64,000 bases of DNA from Tubiluchus corallicola. Lineage: Eukaryota; Priapulida; Priapulimorpha; Priapulimorphida; Tubiluchidae. Shown piece after piece: positions 41,990 through 51,745 of this stretch (position 1 is the first letter of the stretch; every line of letters begins with the position of its first letter). The notes beneath the pieces were generated by a model. That model was not told the origin of the DNA, did not search any database, and saw nothing but the letters and a program-made list of their open reading frames with translations. The translations under genes and the position numbers were made by a program. The stretch is taken from the NCBI GenBank assembly GCA_030141605.1, contig JAQGDQ010000115.1:466501-530500 (forward strand). Direction: 5' to 3'.

Positions 41990-42529
41990 TTAATTCTCAC
42001 AACTGTTAAAGCGATGAGGGAATGTAAATGCATAACCAAGTAAAACCAAACGTTTCGAGGGTGTACCGCTCGGTGCCACTTTGGAGTACCTATTAATGTC
42101 GTACGTTCTTATCTGGCCATCTAAATTGGCATCTAATAGACATGGTAGATTTGAGCCTCTGCAACCGATGCTGTCACTTGGGGGTAATTCAGGACTGCAA
42201 ATGTCCAATGGTTTAGGACATGTTTTTCTCAGTACGCTTCTTCTTGTGTCAACGTATTTCTTCGGCCCACCCGTCTCTCTCTCTTCATGTTGTATCAAAG
42301 TCACAAAGTACAGACTGTACCAACCAGACTTGTGCCTTTCCCACAAAACCGCTTCTATTAAGAGTGCCCAGTACTTTACTCGGAGTATAAAGTCTTCCAT
42401 GTTATAACCCATCCATGTTTTTTCAAGCATGCGCGAAGACATACTTTCTTGATTTTTTAGTTCACCGTGCTTGCTGTCCACGTTCATCTCTTCTTCGAGA
42501 ATGCAGCGAGGTCGTATATTATAATGCAA
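41990..42529 (-). CDS. Unidentified 179-codon ORF (candidate orphan gene)
   Basis: This is the longest non-repeat frame in the window apart from mex3 and the GPCRs. It starts at an ATG and has mixed, soluble-protein-like composition: acidic and basic clusters, ordinary Trp/Cys content, and segments such as LLIEAVLWERHKSGWYSLYF and DICSPELPPSDSIGCRGSNL. A frame this long is unlikely by chance at this A+T content. No signal peptide, membrane segment or known motif is visible. There is no TATA or clear poly(A) context that I can fix. A 108-codon frame on the opposite strand is taken as its shadow. It could be a lineage-specific gene, one exon of a larger gene, or a transposon relic. Confidence 0.35.
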   Translation of the reverse strand: MHYNIRPRCILEEEMNVDSKHGELKNQESMSSRMLEKTWMGYNMEDFILRVKYWALLIEAVLWERHKSGWYSLYFVTLIQHEERETGGPKKYVDTRRSVLRKTCPKPLDICSPELPPSDSIGCRGSNLPCLLDANLDGQIRTYDINRYSKVAPSGTPSKRLVLLGYAFTFPHRFNSCEN

Positions 42530-42918
42530 CCGTTGTTACTAGCTTCACTTTTCCTTTGCAGCAGAAAAATAATCGAAAGCTTCGACACAATTGATGCGAA
42601 AATAATTACCGAGCGCCAGTAAGTACACAAGAATTTTTCGATTATTGTTCATCTGACGAAAAAGCCAAAACGATTCTTCAAAAAATCTATAGTAAAACTG
42701 TAAAAGCATGCGCCCTAAACGAATTTAAATGGGGATCATTCATCGTTCCCGCATATCGCGACATCTACACCATTCGTTTCTATTTGTTTATATATATATA
42801 TCCCCTAAACAAGACCAGAGGACATTCAACTGACACAAGGAAAGGGTCTACAGTAAAGAGGTGGAAGATGTAACGACATGCAGCAAGAAATTTAAGATTG
42901 ACTGACGCTCAGCTTTGT
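42530..42918. other. Non-coding stretch
   Basis: Contains a short (AT)n run at 42787-42802; nothing else seen. Confidence 0.5.
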
Positions 42919-43002
42919 CTTATTAAATCAAATTTTAAATTTCAACAAGGAAAAACTTGTCGAATTCTTTCCTTGATGAAACTTAAAATTTAATTTAATA
43001 AG
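42919..43002 (-). ncRNA. Long near-perfect hairpin (pre-miRNA-like or palindromic MITE)
   Basis: Arms 42919-42953 and 42968-43002 (35 nt each, loop 14 nt) are inverted complements with three mismatches. Two of these become G-U pairs if the minus strand is transcribed, leaving one U-U mismatch. Size and shape fit an animal microRNA precursor. AT-rich palindromes also arise from small transposons or slippage, so the RNA call is inference and the strand is chosen only from the wobble pairs. Confidence 0.35.
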
Positions 43003-43936
43003 GAAATGGTGAATTATCATCTATGAATCCCTAGTTGACAATCACATTTATAAAGAAATAGGTTTCATACACCTGATTTCCTAGTGATAGAAATATCTGT
43101 TGCCGTTCTTCTTGAATCGAATTCAAATGTAGTCTTGAGAGAGACAACTTCCTGGTAGAAAATTCTACAGATAAGAAGTCCGAAAGAAAAAACTTGGTTA
43201 CATCTAGGCATGTCCAGAGAAGCATAGGGAAGCAACAAAAAACCAGTATCTCACGAAGGCTGCCAGTATTTAGAAAAGCATAATCCACAGACATAGCGAT
43301 AAAAGAGAAAATGTTGCGCTGTCTTTCCATGAACAAGAGATTATAGGGGTGACGCCCCAAATCAGGCCCAACTTGTCTGACATGATTTTGCAATCCATTC
43401 AGTCAAGTGAGTTATGGTGACAAGCTGAGTGACCAGCCCAGATGTGACTGCAGCCTTCCAAGCAACGCCGAGTGAACAATTTGTGAAAACAGAGAATATT
43501 ACGCTGTACGGAAGACCACACTGAGCTGAAATTCCAAAGTAACAAAATCAAATAACTAACAAATTTGCAGAAAAATAGGCCTCCGAAAAATGTCTCGCGG
43601 AAAGGAATATTATTTGTGTTTAAATGAGGACTGCTGGAACAACTAACTTATAATTATGGTCAGAATTAGGTTTCTGGTACCTAGGACGTTTTTGCGAGAT
43701 GTGATCATGGTTATGTTTGGTTAATGAAACGTGAAACGAATCCTACTGCTCTATAATAATCAACTAAGACTGAAGGACTATAATCTAATGCTAGGGGAAT
43801 TATATTAGCAATGACTGTGAGCACACTACTCACAGTTCTGTTAACAAATATTTGAAAGTAAATAAATATTCTAGCGTAAAATTGGTGAAATCTGTTTACT
43901 AAATTTAATAATAACACATTTTTAGTTCGCTGTGCC
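43003..43936. other. Non-coding stretch
   Basis: A 120-codon minus-strand frame at 43031-43393 has no recognisable feature. Nothing else is seen. Confidence 0.45.
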
Positions 43937-44565
<629 letters not shown>

Positions 44566-47169
44566 AATTTGTTATAATATTGATGATCTGCCAGATATAC
44601 TTAAAAATGTTTCGTGCCAATCTTTAAAGAAAGAAAATAGCTTCAAAGTCCAACAGATTATCTGTGCAAAAAACCTCGGATCTTCATTTTTTTATAACAC
44701 TACTTTCTTCCCAAAATTCCATGCAATGCTGACTGTCGATGACATCTGGAATCATTGAGGATGAAATATTTTCACAGATGGCTAAAGTTAATCACGAACG
44801 AAGTATATAGTCGCTTCATAATTAATGATTATTGATCGCCGCTGTTTGCGAGCAAAAAATTCCTAACGGAGAAGGCGATGTGTGTTTTCTTCTGCTTTTG
44901 CGAGTTCATTGCTCCAAGAGTTTTACCGAGCTTGTAGGATGTAGATGCAGAAGCCGAGGTAGTGTACAATCATTACCAGTTGTCATCTTGCCTATATATG
45001 TTAGAGAAGAAAAATCGTAGATTATTTTGAGTTTTTGCCCAGTGTTGTATGATGTTCTTCATCTATTCAGTCAGAAAAACTAAGATGATCACAGCTGATT
45101 TCCAAACAACGATTACTGTGATCCTCACGGACGTCACCTCATCATCTGTAATGCATGTTATGTCTCTTGTTGAGCGTTTTTGTCCCATGCCTGCTTAAAG
45201 AAGGCATGTTGGGTATATTTTACTGTTATCACTTAAACTTGGAAAAATATAATAAAGAATTTTCAAAAAAAACTTCGATAAATATAAAGTTAATTTATAC
45301 TACTGTTTCAGACCCTGTAGTAACCGCCATTTACTTGAAAATTATGACGTAACTGGTGGACTTTGCGACTCTTTGTAAGCCCATCGTGGCTTTCCACAAG
45401 CATGTGTTCTTAAACTAATTCAGACTTTTGAAACTTACCTAATATTCATGCAAAAATATCACAAAATTATCTTTCTAATTTTTTGTAAAAACTTATTATG
45501 ATTTCGACAGAAATTGACAGTGCGCCGCTTTTATTCAACCGATGAACAACGTCTTTGATAAAAAAATGGACATTTAAAATGGTAGTGCCCAGAGCAAATT
45601 GTGAAATGATCGACGCCACTTTAAACTTAACTTTACTAACTGCGCGAGGAGCTTATCACACTTTTATTATTAAATCCTTCTAACGTTTTTTGCAAGCAGT
45701 TGAAATAAGCCTGACTTCCCAGAAGGCTTTACCTTTTCCTTAACTTTATTATTCGGTAACCCTTTATTTAGCTTTAAATGTTGATTCGTCGTTTAACAGT
45801 AACAAGTTGATATAATTCACATCTTTCAGATAAGAAATCTGCGTTAATTGAATGTACATGCTTTTCGATAACTTTCTTTTCTTGAGTCAAAGTCCAGGCC
45901 TATTCCTCATTCATAAACCTCTACAATCTGCACATAATCTGCAGACTATAGCCTCGGCTAGCTTCGAAATTAATCCTCTTTTAATTAAATGCACTTCCAA
46001 AAGGTAATCCCAGATTCTGTTCTTGTGCGATCTCTGTATCTTTTCAAGTGTACTATATTAACACATATAGTATATTAGTAGTGCCTGTTATATTGTCTGT
46101 ATTTTCTATATATTACTAGCTTTTTTTGCCAAAGTTTTGTGTGAATGTCGAGCAACTCGCGCTCTTCTTTTCCCAAACAAGGAATCACTGAATAATAAGC
46201 AATGATTCTGCTTTAATAAAATACCTCTGTGGTTCATTTCGTTAGATCGCATTTTAATTTAAAGAAATTGCCAAGAGAAATTTCATTTTGCCATAATAAG
46301 TAAATAGATGATTTGGACAAATTGCCCCCAATGTACAAGCGCATTTGGTCTCCGTGGAGTGGAGCGGCTTACCTATCAACTTATCAACTAATTTCACTTT
46401 ATACAGATTCCGTTCTAGCCATCATCTACTGAGTTGCTTTTGCCCGCAACATTCCACTAGACCTTCTTGGCTGGAAACTCATAATGGTTCGCATCATTCT
46501 CAGGATATTTATTTTTGCACAATGAGGAAAAACAAGGCAAATGGATAACAAATTGCTTGTCATTTTGAGCTTTGTTTACTCACCTAACTACATGTTTAAT
46601 TGTCTACAGTTACCGGAAACAATACCTTGTATTATATGCATGTCGGCGATTTATAAGTGTTGTTTGACTTTGCGTAGCACTTAGACCAGCACTTATTCCA
46701 AGGGCTGCTGTTTAAAATTAAGCATAATATAATTTTGTAAGCGGAAGTGGGACTAGCGCAGTGTAAATGCAGTTGCACTATAATGTAAACAGGAAATAAA
46801 CAAACCTGATTTCGTTCAAAGATTTGGTGTTGATCTTGGAAAAAATGTTTCCTATGTATGTGTCAATACGTTGATTTACAGGAACATTTGTTTATTTCAG
46901 AGCTGACACGCACTTTGTTAAAATGGGTCCCAAAAGATGTTGATGACCTTCATTGAACGTGGACTTCAGTAAGCGTGTTTCGTAACGTTGCTGATTTTTA
47001 CTAACTCTGTTAACCACGCGGAAATGCAAGGCTTTATGATAAAACTTGAGTGGAAACTGCTATAATCCAGTTTCCAAGTATTTTTCTCAAAACAATTCTT
47101 ATTTCTTACCTGAAGATTTACTGGGACTGGTTGTCTTTCAATAATTATTGAATTAAAATTAAATTAAAA
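44566..47169. other. Non-coding stretch
   Basis: No gene recognised. A short palindrome-like tactatat...atatagta lies near 46052-46073. Confidence 0.5.
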
Positions 47170-49384
47170 AAACAAACAAATTCCAGTTGAAAAACGACTA
47201 AGCAAAACAACACGAACACCGAATAGGATGCTCGATCAAGACTGTCTTAAACATTTCAACAACGTTAATTATTAATCTGTGAGCAGCAGTGACCAATTAG
47301 TGACTTTATGCAGAACTATGATCGAAAAAAGAGTTCTCAAACACGTCTGGTCTGAACGCTGGAGTTTCTGGGCTGTTATGGTAACAGCAATCCATTAAAC
47401 CACGTGATCACAAACAAACAGTTTCGTTTTGACAGCTGCATTTATCCGTTTTCAAGTTCTGATGAAGGAGAGATCAACCATTATTTTTTCATAATTACAA
47501 TCGTATATCAGGAATATGTCACGCACTCATAAATTGTGAGCCGCTATTACGTCATGTTCCACTTACTTCCTAATGTGCACCTTGTGTTGAAATTTCACGT
47601 GAAAAGTAAAATTCACTATGACAATTATCGATTATCATAATTATATTAATGAAATTAGGATTACGTACCATTAACGTGTTTGTCCCCACTAACTAAGAAG
47701 CCGTTTTATATACTTATAGCATGCAATTAATTTTAGCATTCTTTTTTATCTAACAATGTCAATTAATTTTGTGAGCAAGTCAACAGATGGCGAAAGGCAT
47801 TACTAAAGTCATTGTTTCTCCAGGCGTAAACAACCGGATTAAGAGCTGAATTTGCATAGATGATCAACAAATTCACCATTGGCAACCATGACAAATCACA
47901 GGCGGGACAAGATTTGATGGTCACTATCGCAACTACGTACAGCATAGCTGAAATGGTGAAGCCAATTACCAAGATCCCAATTGTTGTTGTAGCTTTGTTT
48001 TGTTGTTCATGTTGTCCTGGCCCAGTCTGCAGAACCTGCAGGGCTTGACATTCCGCGTTTATGCGTTTGAACTGTTTAGTTGTCTCTCTCCAAATCCGGA
48101 AATAACCAATTATCATTATCAAAGATGGGGCAAAATGGAATACGGTGGTCGTTATTGAAAGTATGGTAGGACCTTTGGCAATTACAATTTCGTTGTCTTT
48201 TGCCGAAAAAGACAGAAATATTCCAAGAGGGATAACCGTGCTAACGCACCACACCGCAGCAATGGCCCAGCATGTGGTTTTTGGAGTGACTATCTCGGGA
48301 TATTGTAGTGGCAATGTGTAACGTTCTAACGCTATCGCACATAAGTTGTATAAACTTGCAGTTCCGAAGTAGAAGTCAACCGGCATTGTGACCAATGTGT
48401 TGCAGTTGAGGACCGCGATGCAGTAAGCAGACTTGAGTATGATAACAACTCCGTACAACATATCAGCAACGGCAAGAGAGGCAAGCAAATAGTTGCGACA
48501 ACTCTGCAGTCTGCTGAACTTTCTTACAGATGTTACGACCAATGCATTTCCAGACGTGGCTGTAGCACCTATTACTGCATTTACAATATGATAGACGTAT
48601 AACATCACGATCCTTGTATTATCCATCTCTGATATTATTCCTCCCGTGTTTTCCTTTTCTTTAGTAGCTAGTGCTCATTGGTGAGATAGTTTATGGTGCA
48701 CCCAAATGCCTAAATCTGTTATAAAGCAAATTTTGCTCAAAAAAGTCTCCAGGCTTACGATCAATTTGTTTTATGCTTTGTTTTCTAATGTGTTTGTGGA
48801 ATATGCATTACATTCTTTGTCATAAGTTATAATCACAGATTAAATCAGATTTGCCGCCTTTAATCAGTAAAAATTTTGTCAATGTAAGCCGTAGAGTACT
48901 GTTGAGTGTTAAGACACCATGGAGTTAATACATTATTCAAGGTTTGTATTTAGAGTAGGTTTCTGAAGCATAGCGGCAAAGAATTGTCCAAGAAACAACT
49001 GCAGAAATAGTGCCATCCATGAATTTCTTCATTAATCCCAAGTTATTGACATCAATTATACCTAACACACGTTTTTGCACACTCTGCTAACTGCGATCAA
49101 ACGCTTACAGGTGTCTACTCAACGCAGATAACTGTAACAGGACCAGAATCTACTTTTCATCAAGATAACTCATTTAAGATAAGACACTAAGCCGACAGAA
49201 GTTCTTAACTATCTTCTAATCTAATCGTATATATTCTCCCTCAGCATAGGAAATATCTCAGGCAGTGTGGCAATCAATCAAAAGCAGTTTTTCTGTTATC
49301 ACTTATCCGCCAGGTTTAGCATTGCTTAACTGTCATAGCCAAGCGTACTCTGTGACTATTTAATTATTTTGCTCGCCATGACCT
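47170..49384. repeat. Tandem duplication unit A (contains GPCR copy A)
   Basis: Aligns with 49565-51745 in direct orientation over its full length, including the coding region and both flanks. The left flank keeps long conserved blocks (for example the segment around ccacgtgatcacaaac at 47400). The right flank is more diverged, with many indels. Separated from unit B by ~180 bp of unique DNA. Confidence 0.93.
47763..48626 (-). CDS. Class A (rhodopsin-like) GPCR, adenosine-receptor-like, copy A with altered ICL2
   Basis: A 287-residue intronless seven-helix receptor. It carries SGNALVV (TM1), LAVAD (TM2), Asp84 at the 3.32 position, ERY at 101-103, a Trp-containing TM4, a Pro-containing TM5, and NPVVY in TM7 followed by a short helix 8 and an 8-residue tail. 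The CPAC pair before TM7 and the TM7 sequence resemble adenosine receptors, but the ligand is unknown. Compared with copy B it lacks three residues directly after ERY (five residues replaced by Thr-Leu), so intracellular loop 2 is altered and G-protein coupling may be changed or lost. The frame stays open to the stop. Upstream it has only a TATAAC match where copy B has TATAAAAG. No 5' signal peptide, as is usual for the class. Confidence 0.88.
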   Translation of the reverse strand: MDNTRIVMLYVYHIVNAVIGATATSGNALVVTSVRKFSRLQSCRNYLLASLAVADMLYGVVIILKSAYCIAVLNCNTLVTMPVDFYFGTASLYNLCAIALERYTLPLQYPEIVTPKTTCWAIAAVWCVSTVIPLGIFLSFSAKDNEIVIAKGPTILSITTTVFHFAPSLIMIIGYFRIWRETTKQFKRINAECQALQVLQTGPGQHEQQNKATTTIGILVIGFTISAMLYVVAIVTIKSCPACDLSWLPMVNLLIIYANSALNPVVYAWRNNDFSNAFRHLLTCSQN

Positions 49385-49564
49385 CATTGATGTGCCTCTC
49401 TATCTGCAAAGTAATTTCAAACGTTTAAAACACCTTATGCAGTACTTGTACGTGCACAAATATGCTCTAATGTCAACACACTTTTACCTTTTTACATTAG
49501 ATAGATCACATTTCACTAAGCAAGCTCTAAATTGCAAGCTTTGCGAGACAGATCACACTAAGCT
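49385..49564. other. Unique spacer between duplication units
   Basis: About 180 bp with no counterpart in either unit. A small frame (49392-49574) crosses it but is not gene-like. Confidence 0.6.
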
Positions 49565-49898
49565 AAACAAATAAACAAAAACAAGTCGAAAAACAATGAC
49601 GAAGCAAAGCAATACAAACACCGAACAGGATGCTCGATCAGGACTGTCCTAAATATTGTAAAAATGTTAATTATTAATCTGTGACAATCAGCAGTGATTA
49701 CTAATTAGTGACTTTATGCAGATCTATAATCAAAAAGAAAATTTTCAAGCAGGTCTGGGCTGAACTCTAGGGTTTTGGAATTCTGGGCTGTTATGGTAAC
49801 AGCAATCCATTAAACCACGTGATCACAAACAAACAGTTTCGTTTTTACAGCTGCATTTATCCGTTTTCAAGTTCTGATCAAGGAGAGATCAACCATTA

Positions 49899-49904
49899 TT
49901 TATT
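49899..49904 (-). terminator. Putative poly(A) signal AATAAA for GPCR copy B
   Basis: TTTATT on the plus strand is AATAAA on the minus strand, ~270 nt past the copy B stop. The matching place in unit A (about 47480) reads attttttc, so the hexamer is absent there. Confidence 0.4.
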
Positions 49905-50175
49905 CATAATTACAATCTTGTATCAGGATAATGTCATGCACTCATAATTTGTGAGCCGCTATTACGTCATGTTCCACTTACTTCCTAATGTGCACCTTGT
50001 GCTCAAATTTCACGTGAAAAGTAAAATTCACTATGACGATTATCGACCATCATAATTACATTATTGAAATTAGGATTACGTACCATTAACGTGTTTGTCC
50101 CCACTAACTAAGAAGCCTTTTTATATACCTATAGCATGCAATTAATTTTAGCATTCTTTTCTTTAACAATGTCAA

Positions 50176-51048
50176 TTAATTTTGTGAGCAATTCAACAGA
50201 TGGCGAAAGGCATCACTAAAGTCATTGTTTCTCCAGGCGTAAACAACCGGATTAAGAGCTGAATTCGCATAGATGATCAACACAATCACCATTGGCAACC
50301 AGGACAAATCACAGGACGGACAAGATTTGCTGGTGACCATCTCAACTACGTACATCATAGCTGAAATGGTGAAACCGATTACCAAGATCCCAATTGTTGT
50401 TGTAGCTTTGTTTTGGTGTTCATGTTGTCCTGGTCCAGTCTGCAGAACCTGCAGGGCTTGACGTTCCGCGTTTATTCGTTTGAACTGTTTAGTTGCCTCT
50501 CTCCAAATCCTGAAATAGCCAATTATCATTATCAAAGATGGGGCAAAATGGAATATGGTGGTCGTTATTGAAAGTATGGTAGGACCTTTGGCAATTACAA
50601 TTTCGTTGTCTTTTGCCGAAAAAGACAGAAATATTCCAAGAGGGATAACCGTGCTAACGCACCACACCGCAGCAATGGCCCAGCATGTGGTTTTTGGAGT
50701 GACTATCTCGGGATATTGTAGTGGTCGCATTATGGCAATGTAACGTTCTAACGCTATCGCACATAAGTTGTATAAACTTGCAGTTCCGAAGTAGAAGTCA
50801 ACCGGCATTGTGACCAATGTGTTGCAGTTGAGGACCGCGATGCAGTAAGCAGACTTGAGTATGATAACAACTCCGTACAACATATCAGCAACGGCAAGAG
50901 AGGCAAGCAAATAGTTGCGACAACTCTGCAGTCTGCTGAACTTTCTTACGGATGTTACGACCAATGCATTTCCAGACGTGGCTGTTGCACCTATCACTGC
51001 ATTTACAATATGATAGACGTATAACATCACGATCCTTGTATTATCCAT
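50176..51048 (-). CDS. Class A (rhodopsin-like) GPCR, adenosine-receptor-like, copy B (intact)
   Basis: A 290-residue intronless receptor with a very short N-terminus and C-terminal tail. Landmarks by residue: N27 (1.50), D55 (2.50), D84 (3.32), E101-R102-Y103 with IAIMRPLQY after it, W123/W129 in TM4, P170 (5.50), F226 in TM6, C243 and C246 (CPSC) in the third extracellular loop, N266-P267-V-V-Y270, F277 in helix 8. Adenosine receptors share the CPxC loop and the (N)S-x-x-NP-x-x-Y-A-x-R run. Unusual for the class: no Cys in extracellular loop 2, so the TM3-ECL2 disulphide is missing, and Ala/Met where TM6 normally has the Trp toggle and Pro kink. Asp at 3.32 is typical of amine receptors, so the ligand cannot be assigned. 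The start is the first ATG, shared by both copies; a TATA box lies ~70 bp upstream. Confidence 0.92.
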   Translation of the reverse strand: MDNTRIVMLYVYHIVNAVIGATATSGNALVVTSVRKFSRLQSCRNYLLASLAVADMLYGVVIILKSAYCIAVLNCNTLVTMPVDFYFGTASLYNLCAIALERYIAIMRPLQYPEIVTPKTTCWAIAAVWCVSTVIPLGIFLSFSAKDNEIVIAKGPTILSITTTIFHFAPSLIMIIGYFRIWREATKQFKRINAERQALQVLQTGPGQHEHQNKATTTIGILVIGFTISAMMYVVEMVTSKSCPSCDLSWLPMVIVLIIYANSALNPVVYAWRNNDFSDAFRHLLNCSQN

Positions 51049-51117
51049 CTCTGATATTATTCCTTTTCGTTAGTAGCTAGTGCTCATTGGTGAGATTGTG
51101 CACCCAAATGCCTTAGC

Positions 51118-51125
51118 CTTTTATA
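51118..51125 (-). promoter_or_regulatory. TATA box upstream of GPCR copy B
   Basis: On the minus strand CTTTATAAAAG includes TATAAAAG at 51125-51118, about 70 bp before the ATG, leaving room for a ~40 nt 5' UTR. The homologous site of copy A (about 48719-48729) reads CTTTATAACAG. Confidence 0.45.
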
Positions 51126-51745
51126 AAGCAAATTTTGTTCAAAAAAGTCACCAGGCTTACTGTCAATTTTTTTTATGTTTTGTTTTCTAATGTGTATGTG
51201 GAATATGCATTACAGTCTTTGTCGTAAGTTACAATCACAGATTAGGTCCGACACCAGCCTTTTATCTGTAAAATTTTTGTAGTATTGTTGAATGTTAAGA
51301 CACCATGGAGTTAATGCACTATTCAAGGTTTGCGTTTAGCGTTTAAAGGTTTGTGAAGCAAAATGGCAAAGAATTATCCGAAAAAAATCGCAGAAATAAT
51401 GCCATCCATTAATTTCTTCATTAATCCCAAGTTGTTGACATTAGTTATACCTAACATACTTTTTTGTACATTCTGCTAACTGGGATCCAGCGCTCAAGGT
51501 TAGATCTGCTCGATGCAGATGACTGTGGCAGCACCGATATTTACTTTTCATCAAGGATAATTCATCTAAGATAAGACATAAGGCTGACAGAAGTTCTTAC
51601 CTACGTTCTAATCGTATATATTTTCCCTGAGCATAGTAAATATTCGGGGCAGTGTGGCAATCAACAAAAAGCAGTTTTCCTGGTACACGTGTACACTATT
51701 TAATTATTTAAGCGGTGACTATTTAATTATTTTGCTCGCCATGAC

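Larger units (their letters stand above)
49565..51745. repeat. Tandem duplication unit B (contains GPCR copy B)
   Basis: Direct partner of 47170-49384. Both units end in the shared gactatttaattattttgct and cgccatgacc. Confidence 0.93.

Noticed and set aside
47860-50743. Plus-strand ORFs of about 62 codons opposite the GPCR genes
   Set aside because: Antisense shadows; they recur in both copies only because the duplicated sense genes do.
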